A DNA stretch of 40,481 bases, taken from assembly GCA_029262895.1 (NCBI GenBank), contig JAJCYM010000002.1:1-40481 (forward strand). Direction: 5' to 3'. The notes under the pieces are model-generated. The model worked only from the letters and a program-made list of their open reading frames with translations, had not been told where the DNA came from and did not search any database. The stretch comes from Roseivirga sp. GTDB taxonomy: Bacteria; Bacteroidota; Bacteroidia; Cytophagales; Cyclobacteriaceae. Within the stretch, counting starts at the first letter, position 1; each line of letters begins with the position of its first letter. The translations under genes and the position numbers were made by a program. Positions 30,463 through 38,671 of this stretch are shown in pieces.

Positions 30463-31943
30463 TTGTTGTTGTTTTTAAGTGCTTCTAAAACCTTTGACCA
30501 TGGAAGTGGTGAAGTATGCATAGCAAATACGGTTTCCACGTCCAGTTGATGTTTATCGACCATTGCCTTTACTTCTGACAGATATTGAGGTGAGAAGAAG
30601 GAACCATTTCTACCATTATACTGAACCAGATCGCTGGCGTAGAGCACCTTTTGCTTTGGGAAATACAAGGCAATCATCCGTTCACCACCCTCGCCATTGA
30701 TAGGCAGTATATGCACGGGTGTGACTGGATCATCAATAACAACTTCCTTGTCAATCAATTGAAATTTGGGAGTCGGTTTCGATTTCTGATAGGCATCCGG
30801 TAGCAATGAATGATCAGCTTTTAGGACATTGGAAATTATTTCCTGATTGAGGCGATGTGTATAAATAGGTATGCCTTGGGCCGCAAACTGCCTGATGCCA
30901 CCTACATGTGGCCAGGCGTCAGAAGTGGCAAACACCGCTTTGATTGGCTTGTTTGGATATTTGTCCTTAAGAAATTTGAGATGTTGAGCATTGTAGCCTG
31001 ACGAGATAGGCCCTTCAATAACCAAAATACCATCGTTCTGCTCAATGTGACCAACATACCAAGAACCTGGAATGGTATGAATACCAGGAGCCACTTCGAT
31101 AATACCTTCGGTATTGAGTGGTGTCTTATCTACTAAAACAGGAGTTCGGTCAGGCGGCAGATCGGCTGGTATCTCAAATAGCCCCTCATCTACTTTTGGT
31201 CTAAAATCAATGTCGAAAATGGTAATGGACCTGAAATGTTTGCCCAGCTTATAAACGTCCCACTGCGATGGATATCGAATGTCTTCGGGATATAGCCATT
31301 GCAGCGAATATTTGATTTTTGTAATGAACTTTCCCCATGGGTAGTTGAATACGTCATAAGGTAAAAAGGACTCAATCTCGGCTTGTGCCAGCAAGTAATT
31401 ATGGCGATTGATGTAAAGTGTGTGTTTAAGTTCGTCTTTGATAAAGCTGACAAGAAAGTGCTCAGTGCCTTCTACTGTGACTTTCCCTTCGAATTTGGAT
31501 TGATTTGCCAAGCCTGAAAAAATAAGTTGCTCAGGGGCATATCGCATCCATTCATCATAGCCTGTTTTGAATTGATAAGGCATAGTGAGCGATCGTCCGC
31601 TAAACGTCATTAATCCTTTTTCACCATTGATCATCACTTCACTGTCGCGTGCAACTTTGGATTGAAACTGATGCGTAGTCTCCTTGCGATGAACTTGATA
31701 TTGACGTACTCCGCGTGTCTCCTCAACCACTTCATAAGACGCTATAAATGGACCATCAGGATTTTCAGATTGTTCCAGCCAGTATTTGTGCCCGGCATGT
31801 TTCATACGGATATAGTCTATGCCGTCCCATTTTTCAGATCCTCCCATGGCCTTGACTGTGGCTTGTAGGATTTCTTGAGCAGTTTGTGCTTGAATGGGCA
31901 CAACCCAAGTGACTAGAAGCACTAGGTAAATTAGCTTTCTCAT
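30459..31943 (-). CDS. Exported metallo-beta-lactamase-fold protein with degenerate metal site
   Basis: 494 aa from the ATG at 31943, which begins directly at a signal peptide (RKLIYLVLLVTWVVPIQAQ); an upstream in-frame start would add ten residues before it. Residues ~20-270 form an N-terminal outer-membrane-lipoprotein-sorting-like beta domain. Residues ~280-490 follow the MBL layout (GIHTIPGSWYVGHIEQNDGILVIEGP). The HxHxDH metal box is replaced by SDAWPH (341-346), keeping only the last His. The next His is Gly in NGEGGERMIALYFP. The SDL and AMHTSP positions remain. It is therefore unlikely to be a normal zinc hydrolase. It is translationally coupled to the gene after it. Confidence 0.75.
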   Translation of the reverse strand: MRKLIYLVLLVTWVVPIQAQTAQEILQATVKAMGGSEKWDGIDYIRMKHAGHKYWLEQSENPDGPFIASYEVVEETRGVRQYQVHRKETTHQFQSKVARDSEVMINGEKGLMTFSGRSLTMPYQFKTGYDEWMRYAPEQLIFSGLANQSKFEGKVTVEGTEHFLVSFIKDELKHTLYINRHNYLLAQAEIESFLPYDVFNYPWGKFITKIKYSLQWLYPEDIRYPSQWDVYKLGKHFRSITIFDIDFRPKVDEGLFEIPADLPPDRTPVLVDKTPLNTEGIIEVAPGIHTIPGSWYVGHIEQNDGILVIEGPISSGYNAQHLKFLKDKYPNKPIKAVFATSDAWPHVGGIRQFAAQGIPIYTHRLNQEIISNVLKADHSLLPDAYQKSKPTPKFQLIDKEVVIDDPVTPVHILPINGEGGERMIALYFPKQKVLYASDLVQYNGRNGSFFSPQYLSEVKAMVDKHQLDVETVFAMHTSPLPWSKVLEALKNNNK

Positions 31944-32039
31944 TCTCCAAAAAAGGAAATCTGGGTGAGCCATAAATCGTTAATAGAGCTTCTGGCGTGT
32001 TTGGTAGCCCTTTCAACCAGAATATTCGACATTGATGAC

Positions 32040-32079
32040 TTGTCGATTAAAATGGCGTGATTGTCGATTGATTTCGATT
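32040..32079 (+). promoter_or_regulatory. Direct repeats, candidate LytTR binding site
   Basis: TTGTCGATT at 32040-32048 and 32061-32069 are perfect 9-bp direct repeats with a 12-bp spacer. A third TCGATT follows at 32074-32079. LytTR regulators bind pairs of ~9-bp direct repeats with 12-13 bp between them, and the site lies 41-80 bp upstream of the LytS/LytTR operon. A TAACTTTA element (32106-32113) could be its -7 box. Confidence 0.55.
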
Positions 32080-32119
32080 AGCCAAATTCCTTAATTGTAA
32101 GTCGGTAACTTTACCTTTT

Positions 32120-33145
32120 ATGAATCTTTCATTCCTAAGGAATAGGGTCTTTTGGCTCCACTCCGGCTTTTGGATACTCTACTTTACTTACCGGTTTTTA
32201 GATATTATCCCATTCCTGACTTCCACGGAGGCGGCATTTATACTCTTTATACCCGGTCTGTTTAACATTCTTTTTTCCTATTCACATGCCGTCTGGCTGT
32301 TGCCTTTTCTGACGAAAAAGAAGCTCTATTTCAAGTATGCCATAGGAGTTCTGACATTCCTGGCTATCGCTATGGTGAGCAGGTCCATGGTCGAATACAA
32401 ACTGCTCTATGAGTTGCTCAATCGTGATTATTACGAAAAACTCAATGCCCTGCGAATTTTGAGTACGAGTTGGGACTTGCTTTCCTTTGCCACAGTAATT
32501 AGCCTTCTCAATTTTACAATTGATCGCTTCCGTTTAGAAGGCCAGAAAAAGGCCCTTGAAAACGAAAAACTCAATGCTGAGCTGAACTATCTCAAGGCGC
32601 AAATCAACCCTCACTTTTTGTTCAATACACTTCATAACCTTAACTATCTGACTCAGGTTAAAAGTGATCAGGCCACCGAAGTGATCATTAAGCTGTCAAA
32701 TATCATGAGATATATGATTTACGATTCAAATAAATCTGAGGTGGCATTGCACCGGGAGATAGACTATATAAGAGATTATCTGGACTTGGAGGGAATAAGA
32801 TTGAACAATCAATTTGATATTGAGTTTGATATAAGCGAAGTGAATAAGGAAATTGAAATTGCACCCTTAATCCTAATTCCCTTTGTAGAAAATGCTTTTA
32901 AACATGGTGTTAGCGATAAATACCCAGACAGTTGGGTGAAAATAAAGTTGTCCTCTACACGCGATGAATTGGTAGTCAATATAAAGAACAGTGTATTTGA
33001 ACCGGTCCAAAAAGAAGCTGAACATTCAGGTTTCGGTTTAGAGAATGTGAAGAAGCGTCTGGCGTTAAGTTATCCTGGCAAGTTTGAATTGGGAGTAAAC
33101 AATGAGGTGTCACAGTTCGAAGTAAATCTAAAATTGAGGCTGTGA
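32120..33145 (+). CDS. LytS-family sensor histidine kinase
   Basis: 341 aa. The first ~135 residues carry four membrane helices, with almost no periplasmic domain. A coiled segment (residues ~136-160) leads to the His_kinase box QINPHFLFNTLHNLNYL with phosphorylated His165. The N-box LILIPFVENAFKHGVSDK and the FGLENVKKRLALSYP end complete the HATPase. It senses a signal in or near the membrane and phosphorylates the LytTR regulator coded next to it. The stop overlaps that gene by one base (TGATG). The signal is unknown. Confidence 0.93.
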   Translation: MNLSFLRNRVFWLHSGFWILYFTYRFLDIIPFLTSTEAAFILFIPGLFNILFSYSHAVWLLPFLTKKKLYFKYAIGVLTFLAIAMVSRSMVEYKLLYELLNRDYYEKLNALRILSTSWDLLSFATVISLLNFTIDRFRLEGQKKALENEKLNAELNYLKAQINPHFLFNTLHNLNYLTQVKSDQATEVIIKLSNIMRYMIYDSNKSEVALHREIDYIRDYLDLEGIRLNNQFDIEFDISEVNKEIEIAPLILIPFVENAFKHGVSDKYPDSWVKIKLSSTRDELVVNIKNSVFEPVQKEAEHSGFGLENVKKRLALSYPGKFELGVNNEVSQFEVNLKLRL

Positions 33146-33861
33146 TGAGTATCAAATGTATCATTGTCGATGATGAACCATTAGCGCGAAAACTTCTTAT
33201 CGATTTCTGCGAAAAGGTACCGTTTATCGAGCTGCTGGGTGACTTTTCCAGCGGGCTGCAGGCAATGAGTTTTTTGAGGGACAATCCTGTTGACTTTTTG
33301 TTTTTAGATATTAAGATGCCTGATATTTCGGGGATAGAGCTCATTAAGGTTATTGACCCTAAACCAAAGATCATATTCACTACGGCTTTTGCAGAATATG
33401 CGGTTGATGGGTTTGAGCTGGATGCAATGGATTACCTATTAAAGCCATTTGACTTTCCGCGTTTTTTAAAGGCAGTAAATAAAGTCTCCGATCAACTTCA
33501 GGATAAGCAAATTGAGAAGCTAAAAGCTTCCAAAAACCAGAGAGACGACTTTCTGTTTGTAAAAGATGGAAGATCACTTGTCAAAGTCCATTTTAATGAG
33601 GTGCTGTACATAAAAGGCATGAAGGACTACGTAACGTTTCATTGCCCTGACAAAAAGGTAATGTCTTTAATGAACATGAAAGACCTGGAGAAAGACTTGC
33701 CGGGAGAACAATTTCTTCGGATTCATCAGTCTTATATTATCAATATTGATGGCATCACTTCTATTAACAACGACAAAGTGAATATTGCAGGAGAGTTCCT
33801 TCCAGTAAGTCAAACCTATAAGCAGACATTCAAAAAGTTTTTGGAGAACTATTTGGGTTAA
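33145..33861 (+). CDS. LytTR-family response regulator
   Basis: 238 aa from the ATG at 33145; an in-frame GTG one codon earlier is possible. The receiver domain has the acidic pair DD(9-10), phospho-acceptor Asp55 in FLFLDIKMPD, and the Thr/Lys switch (FTTAFAEYAV, LKPFDF). The LytTR DNA-binding domain covers ~135-236 (DFLFVKDGRSLVKVHFNEVLYIKGMKDYVTFH ... FLRIHQSYIINIDGITSI). It pairs with the upstream kinase and may bind the direct repeats found ahead of that gene. Length and motifs are normal. Confidence 0.94.
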   Translation: MSIKCIIVDDEPLARKLLIDFCEKVPFIELLGDFSSGLQAMSFLRDNPVDFLFLDIKMPDISGIELIKVIDPKPKIIFTTAFAEYAVDGFELDAMDYLLKPFDFPRFLKAVNKVSDQLQDKQIEKLKASKNQRDDFLFVKDGRSLVKVHFNEVLYIKGMKDYVTFHCPDKKVMSLMNMKDLEKDLPGEQFLRIHQSYIINIDGITSINNDKVNIAGEFLPVSQTYKQTFKKFLENYLG

Positions 33862-33911
33862 TGTGAGTTCGGCTTAAGGATTGGTACAAAGAGTATCTAA
33901 GCCTATAGAAA

Positions 33912-34044
33912 CGTCATTCCGGAATTTTTCTTCCAATATTTTAAAAAGGAAGAAAAATATCCGGAATCTCACCTATTTGAAGATTTGAGATACCGGATAA
34001 AATAGTCCTTGTGAAAAATTATGGACTATTTTTCCGGCATGACG
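33912..34044. repeat. Chained-hairpin palindromic element (REP/BIME-like)
   Basis: Outer ends CGTCATTCCGGAA and TTCCGGCATGACG are inverted. Inside, three stems share CCGG hinges: TTCCGGAATTTTTCTTCC (33917-33934) with 33948-33966; CCGGAATCTCA (33961-33971) with 33986-33996; CCGGATAAAATAGTCC (33993-34008) with 34023-34037. It has no ORF and sits between the regulator gene and the serine dehydratase gene. Confidence 0.75.
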
Positions 34045-34091
34045 ACTTCTCATCCCAAAACACTTTTGGTTAGCCTTTGGCTAAAATGCTT

Positions 34092-34099
34092 TAGCTTTG
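34092..34099 (+). promoter_or_regulatory. Candidate -7 promoter element for the serine dehydratase gene
   Basis: TAGCTTTG fits TAnnTTTG and lies 15 bp before the ATG at 34115. A TTTG lies 23 bp upstream (34065-34068), slightly beyond the usual -33 spacing. Confidence 0.4.
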
Positions 34100-34114
34100 C
34101 AAAAAACATCGCGA

Positions 34115-35026
34115 ATGAGTTTTCTTTTTGAGGATTTTAGAGGTTGGAAGGCCTATTGTGAAGAACACAACCAGGAGCTCTTTGAAGCTGTTATCGGCTA
34201 TGAAGTAAAGCAGAAACACCGCACTGAATCGGAGATATGGGAAGGCCTGGCCGTAGCCTATCAGGTGATGAAAGAGGCAGTGCAAACTGGCTTAGCGGAA
34301 GATATGACGTCACGCTCAGGGATGATTAATAATGGAGCAAAGAAGGTCTATCAAAACCCGGTGTCAGTTTTATCCAGAGAATTTCAGGTACTTATTTCCA
34401 GAGCCCTGGCGGCCAAAGAAGTGAATTCTTGCATGGGTAGAGTTGTGGCAGCTCCAACTGCTGGAGCATCGGGAATTTTACCCGGCATTCTTGTCACATT
34501 ACAGGAGCTGCATGATGTTCCGGATAGGAAAATACTTGAGGGACTGTTAATTGGCGCGGGCATAGCCATAATCATGGAAAAGCGGGCTTCAATTGCCGGT
34601 GCTGTAGGTGGCTGTCAGGCTGAAACGGGAAGTGCGGCAGCTATGGGGGCAGGAGCTATGGTTTACTGCCTGGGTGGCAATATTGACCAAGTGTTCAACG
34701 CAGTGGCAATCACAATACAGTGCATGTTGGGTTTAATTTGCGATCCTGTGGCTGGCCTGGTTGAAGTGCCTTGCGTGGTACGAAATGCAAGTGCGGCAGC
34801 AATTGCAAATAGCTCGGCTCAAATTGCGCTGTCAGATGTGAGTGCTGTGATCCCTGTTGATGAGTGTGTGGAGGCCATGGGTGAGGTAGGACAAAGCATG
34901 GAAACGCGTTACAAAGAGACGGCAATGGGTGGTTTGGCAGCAACACTCACTGGTAAGGCTATTTCCAAAAAAGTTTTGATCCAGGACATTGAAATGCTGC
35001 CAGACGAAGAAGAGCCTACTTCCTGA
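34115..35026 (+). CDS. sdaAA: L-serine ammonia-lyase, iron-sulfur type, alpha subunit
   Basis: 303 aa from the ATG at 34115; a TTG at 34097 would add six residues. It turns L-serine into pyruvate and ammonia. The alpha-subunit signatures are GRVVAAPTAGASGILPG, AGAVGGCQAETGSAAAMGAGA and CMLGLICDPVAGLVEVPCVVRN, supplying the cysteines for a labile [4Fe-4S] cluster. The beta (ACT-bearing) part that is fused or adjacent in many bacteria is absent here. The gene is convergent with and overlaps the next gene by 11 bp at their ends. Confidence 0.92.
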   Translation: MSFLFEDFRGWKAYCEEHNQELFEAVIGYEVKQKHRTESEIWEGLAVAYQVMKEAVQTGLAEDMTSRSGMINNGAKKVYQNPVSVLSREFQVLISRALAAKEVNSCMGRVVAAPTAGASGILPGILVTLQELHDVPDRKILEGLLIGAGIAIIMEKRASIAGAVGGCQAETGSAAAMGAGAMVYCLGGNIDQVFNAVAITIQCMLGLICDPVAGLVEVPCVVRNASAAAIANSSAQIALSDVSAVIPVDECVEAMGEVGQSMETRYKETAMGGLAATLTGKAISKKVLIQDIEMLPDEEEPTS

Positions 35027-35465
35027 TCATACCTATATCGATCAACCATCCCACAGAGTAAGTCCAAACTACGGCCCAGAATACCCCGAATATAAACATG
35101 TAGAGGTAGACTTTTTTTCTTGGTGCACCTACTGAAGAAACCAGTAACGAGCCACCCACTGGAGATAGGACCAATGGCGTAAGGAAGCAAACACCAATGA
35201 TCCCATATTTCTTCCAAAGGCGAACCATTCTTCTGCTGGCAGGGGAAAATTTCCGAGGGTTTTTGATAAAGATGGGGAGGATGTTTTTTTTTATTTTCTC
35301 TCCCACCAAGGTGAAGAGCAGTGCACTGGTCATTACACCCGCTACGGTAACGATAATGATCTCAAGCTTGGACATACCCGCTGCCGGACCCAGCAAAGGT
35401 CCAAAGATTGATTTCAAGCAGCATAACAGATAAATGCCGAAATAAGCCCCGATCTTTTCAAGCAT
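35016..35465 (-). CDS. Integral membrane protein of unknown function
   Basis: 149 aa with four hydrophobic segments (residues ~7-27, 35-55, 88-112, 119-141). A basic loop (IKNPRKFSPASRRMVRLWKKYG) lies in the middle and a GxCFLTPLVLSPVGGSLL segment follows it. The layout recalls small export or DedA-like membrane proteins, but I cannot assign a family. Its ATG shares one base with the stop of the antiporter gene (TAATG), so the two are co-translated. Its end overlaps the serine dehydratase gene by 11 bp on the other strand. Confidence 0.7.
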   Translation of the reverse strand: MLEKIGAYFGIYLLCCLKSIFGPLLGPAAGMSKLEIIIVTVAGVMTSALLFTLVGEKIKKNILPIFIKNPRKFSPASRRMVRLWKKYGIIGVCFLTPLVLSPVGGSLLVSSVGAPRKKVYLYMFIFGVFWAVVWTYSVGWLIDIGMIRK

Positions 35466-36406
35466 TATTTAAGAATGAAAAAGACATAAATTGTATAGAA
35501 CGCCAGCAGAATTATGCCTGCTGTAGTTCCTAGTCTTTTACGGAAAATCATTAGGGGAAGGATACCAATGGTAAGCCCTAACATCCAAATCATATCCATA
35601 TTTAGGATGCTGGGGTTTACAGTCAACTCTTTGACAATCGCTGTAATGCCCAGAATGGAAAGAATATTGAAAATATTCGAGCCTAATAAATTGCCTAGAG
35701 CGAGATTAGTTTCTCCCTTTCTAGCTGCAATCACAGAAGTGATCAACTCAGGTAGACTGGTTCCCACGGCTAGAACTGTCAGCCCTATAACTCTTTCAGA
35801 GACACCCAAGTCAGAAGCGAGAGAATCCGCACCAGCGATGAACCAGTCAGAACCGAAATAGAGACATACTGCACCCAAAGCCATGAGTCCTCCATCTTTG
35901 AATTTCTCAATGCGAGATTCTTTGTCTTTTGGTATTTCAATATCAAGTTTGATCTGTTCCTTTTTGGTGTAGATGAGCAAAAAAATTAGGTAGGCTATCA
36001 GTAAGGAGAAAAGAATATATCCTTCGTAATGCTGGATTAATCCATCTCGGGCAAAAATGTAGAGTAATATTGAGGCACCTAAGGTTGTAGGCCAGGCTCG
36101 TCTGATTGTGAGTCTATCGATTGGGATTATACCAACTATGGCCGCGACACCAAGAACCAGCGCCAGATTGGAGATATTCGATCCCACAATGTTTGCAAGG
36201 GCAAAGTCAGGAACATCTTTCATTGCCGCGCTGATGCTAACAAGCAATTCAGGCGCGGATGTGCTGAACGCTACAATTGTGAGCCCAACGACAAGTGTAC
36301 TCACCCTGAACCTGAGGGCCAATCTTGTAGCTCCTCTCACAAGCACTTCCCCGCCAAGTATTAATGTGCCTAAACCAACAAGTAAGATTACAAGGTCCAA
36401 AGGCAT
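35465..36406 (-). CDS. Calcium/sodium antiporter (CaCA family, YrbG-like)
   Basis: 313 aa with about ten membrane helices in two inverted halves. Both alpha-repeat signatures are present: STLVVGLTIVAFSTSAPELLVSISAA ... LANIVGSNISNLALVLG and GVSERVIGLTVLAVGTSLPELITSVIAARKGETNLALGNLLGSNIFNILSILG. The acidic residues in the S-A-P-E-L and S-L-P-E-L motifs bind the cation. It exchanges Ca2+ and Na+ or K+ across the inner membrane. It is followed by the coupled 149-aa membrane gene; upp ends 3 bp upstream on the same strand. Confidence 0.93.
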   Translation of the reverse strand: MPLDLVILLVGLGTLILGGEVLVRGATRLALRFRVSTLVVGLTIVAFSTSAPELLVSISAAMKDVPDFALANIVGSNISNLALVLGVAAIVGIIPIDRLTIRRAWPTTLGASILLYIFARDGLIQHYEGYILFSLLIAYLIFLLIYTKKEQIKLDIEIPKDKESRIEKFKDGGLMALGAVCLYFGSDWFIAGADSLASDLGVSERVIGLTVLAVGTSLPELITSVIAARKGETNLALGNLLGSNIFNILSILGITAIVKELTVNPSILNMDMIWMLGLTIGILPLMIFRKRLGTTAGIILLAFYTIYVFFILK

Positions 36407-36409
36407 TTA

Positions 36410-37051
36410 TTAGAGTTTTGTACCATAGGCCAGGTCTCCCGCATCGCCTAAGCCTGGCACTATATAAGATTTGTTATTTAATTTTTCATCAAGAGCACAA
36501 GTCCAAAGCTGGAAGTCTACCTTAAGATTTTCATTCAGATAATTTACACCCTCAGGTGCGGCTATCACCGATGCCAGATGTAATGATTTTGGAGTACCAT
36601 GATTTGTAAGTGCTTCAGTAGCTCGAACCAAAGACTTGCCCGTTGCCAGCATTGGATCAGCCAGAATTACTGTTTTGTTATTTAAATCAGGAGCCGCCAA
36701 ATAATTAAGGTCAATTTCCACTTCTTTGGTTCCTTCTTTGCGCCAGGCCCCGATAAAACCGGAATTGGCATGGTCAAAAACCTGCAAAAAGCCTTCTTGA
36801 AAGGGTAGACCTGCACGCATAATGGTGATCACCACAATATCCTCATCTGGCACTTCAACTTCAGTATTAGTCAGAGGTGTGGTCAGGGATTTTTTCGAAA
36901 AATCAAATTGCTTTGACATTTCATACCCTAATAGAAATCCCAAACGCCTGATATTGTGCCTAAACCTAAGTCCATCACCTTGTATGTTGACATCTCGAAT
37001 TTCCGCGAGATACACATTGGCGATAGAGTTTTGACGATTTAGAACAAACAT
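36410..37051 (-). CDS. upp: Uracil phosphoribosyltransferase
   Basis: 213 aa from the ATG at 37051; an upstream in-frame start would add seven residues without homologous look. It converts uracil and PRPP to UMP (pyrimidine salvage). The PRPP loop is VILADPMLATGKSLVRA and the uracil-binding end is YIVPGLGDAGDLAYGT, both intact. The DIVVITIMRAGLPFQEGF segment is also typical. It is divergent from the M42 peptidase gene and precedes the antiporter gene by 3 bp. Confidence 0.95.
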   Translation of the reverse strand: MFVLNRQNSIANVYLAEIRDVNIQGDGLRFRHNIRRLGFLLGYEMSKQFDFSKKSLTTPLTNTEVEVPDEDIVVITIMRAGLPFQEGFLQVFDHANSGFIGAWRKEGTKEVEIDLNYLAAPDLNNKTVILADPMLATGKSLVRATEALTNHGTPKSLHLASVIAAPEGVNYLNENLKVDFQLWTCALDEKLNNKSYIVPGLGDAGDLAYGTKL

Positions 37052-37166
37052 GATGTTGATTTGAACGCGCAAGTTAATCCAATCCTATAATGTTCGATAC
37101 AACTTTAATTATTTGTTGATTTAAAGATATTTGAATTGCTTCTTCTATTTTTGGGCAAACGCTAAA

Positions 37167-38081
37167 ATGGACTTCGGTTTACTCAAAACACTATGTGAAA
37201 TTCACGCTCCTTCAGGAAATGAGCGGGCTATGCACGATTTCATTCTGGATTATGTCAAGATTAATGCCGGGCACTGGGCTGTGAAACCTGAGGTAATTTA
37301 CGGTGATGATTTCCAGGATTGTATAATGTTGAAATTTGGCAAACCCACAACAGCCATTTTTGCCCATATGGATAGTATCGGGTTTACGGTCAGGTACAAC
37401 GATCAACTCGTGCCCATTGGAGGGCCGAGGGCCGAAACGGGATATAAACTGGTTGGTGTAGATGCCAGAGGTCCTATTGAATGCGAACTATTCGAAGATC
37501 AAGGCAATGTATTTTATAAGTTTGGAAGGGGAATAGACCGGGGAACAGAGCTGGTTTTCGAATGTGATTTTAGGGAGACCGAAGATTTTGTGCAGTCTTG
37601 CTATCTGGACAATCGGTTAGGTGTAATGAATGCACTTAAAGTGGCTGAAACACTCAAGGATGGCGTGATTGTTTTCTCTTGTTGGGAAGAACATGGAGGG
37701 GGTGCCGTGCCTTACTTGATAAAATATATGGTTGAGCAATGGAATGTCAGACAGGCACTGATCTCAGACATCACCTGGGTAACTGATGGTGTGCGACATG
37801 GAGAGGGGGTTGCCATTTCTATGCGCGATAAAAATATTCCAAGGAGGGCATTTATTGATAAGATCCTTGGTATTGCCTATGAATCTGACATTGACTTCCA
37901 ACTAGAGGTAGAGGGGGCAGGCTCAAGTGATGGTAGGGAATTGCAATTATCTCCATATCCTATTGACTGGTGTTTTATAGGCGCTCCGGAAGATCATGTG
38001 CATAGCCCGGATGAAAAGGTACATAAACATGATATTGATTGCATGGTCGCGATGTATAGGGAATTGATGGACAAGCTATAA
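37167..38081 (+). CDS. M42-family (M20-like) metallopeptidase
   Basis: 304 aa from the ATG at 37167; a TTG at 37131 opens the frame but adds unrelated residues. It should be a zinc or cobalt aminopeptidase. Metal-binding and catalytic segments are visible: IFAHMDSIGF, SCYLDNRLGVMNAL, FSCWEEHGGGA with the Glu pair, and DHVHSPDEKVHKHD near the C-terminus. The N-terminal LLKTLCEIHAPSGNE matches the M42/M20 start. It is slightly shorter than the ~340 aa of many M42 enzymes. It is followed 2 bp later by hpt. Confidence 0.88.
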   Translation: MDFGLLKTLCEIHAPSGNERAMHDFILDYVKINAGHWAVKPEVIYGDDFQDCIMLKFGKPTTAIFAHMDSIGFTVRYNDQLVPIGGPRAETGYKLVGVDARGPIECELFEDQGNVFYKFGRGIDRGTELVFECDFRETEDFVQSCYLDNRLGVMNALKVAETLKDGVIVFSCWEEHGGGAVPYLIKYMVEQWNVRQALISDITWVTDGVRHGEGVAISMRDKNIPRRAFIDKILGIAYESDIDFQLEVEGAGSSDGRELQLSPYPIDWCFIGAPEDHVHSPDEKVHKHDIDCMVAMYRELMDKL

Positions 38082-38083
38082 GC

Positions 38084-38629
38084 ATGGAAAAAGAGATCAT
38101 CAAAGTAAGAGACAAGAAATTCGTGACATACTTGAGTTCCGATGACATTCAATCACAGATCGCAAGGATGGCTGACACAATCAATGTAGCCTATGAAGGC
38201 AAAAACCCATTGTTCATAGGAGTACTGAATGGTGCGTTTATGTTTGCCAGTGATCTACTTCAGAAAATCACCATCCCCTGTGAAATTACCTTTGTGAAAA
38301 TGACTTCTTATGAAGGCATAAATACATCAGGCAACGTGAGACAATTAGTTGGTCTGGCTGAAAGTATAGAAGACAGGCACATCATAATTTTGGAGGACAT
38401 TGTAGATACTGGTTTGACCATGGCCAAAGCGAAAAATGATTTGGCTGCTCAAAATCCTGCTTCATTGGAAATTGCAACGTTACTATTTAAACCTGACTGT
38501 ATAAAGGAAGATATCCCGTTGCGGTATGTGGGTTTCGAAATTCCGGATAAGTTTGTTGTGGGTTACGGCCTCGATTATGATGGGCATGGGCGTAATCTTC
38601 AAGATATTTATCAATTGAAAGATGACTAA
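38084..38629 (+). CDS. hpt: Hypoxanthine phosphoribosyltransferase
   Basis: 181 aa. It converts hypoxanthine or guanine with PRPP to IMP or GMP (purine salvage). The PRPP loop is HIIILEDIVDTGLTMAK; FIGVLNGAFMFASDLL and VKMTSYEGINTSGNVRQL give the pyrophosphate and flexible loops; YVGFEIPDKFVVGYGLDYDG forms the purine pocket. It starts 2 bp after the peptidase stop, so the two share a transcript, and adk follows 42 bp later. Confidence 0.95.
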   Translation: MEKEIIKVRDKKFVTYLSSDDIQSQIARMADTINVAYEGKNPLFIGVLNGAFMFASDLLQKITIPCEITFVKMTSYEGINTSGNVRQLVGLAESIEDRHIIILEDIVDTGLTMAKAKNDLAAQNPASLEIATLLFKPDCIKEDIPLRYVGFEIPDKFVVGYGLDYDGHGRNLQDIYQLKDD

Positions 38630-38642
38630 GTCGATCCTTCCT

Positions 38643-38650
38643 TATATTTG
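38643..38650 (+). promoter_or_regulatory. Candidate -7 promoter element for adk
   Basis: TATATTTG fits TAnnTTTG and lies 21 bp before the adk ATG, within the hpt-adk gap. It suggests that adk has its own promoter. Confidence 0.4.
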
Positions 38651-38671
38651 CCGACTCTAAATGAGATTTGA

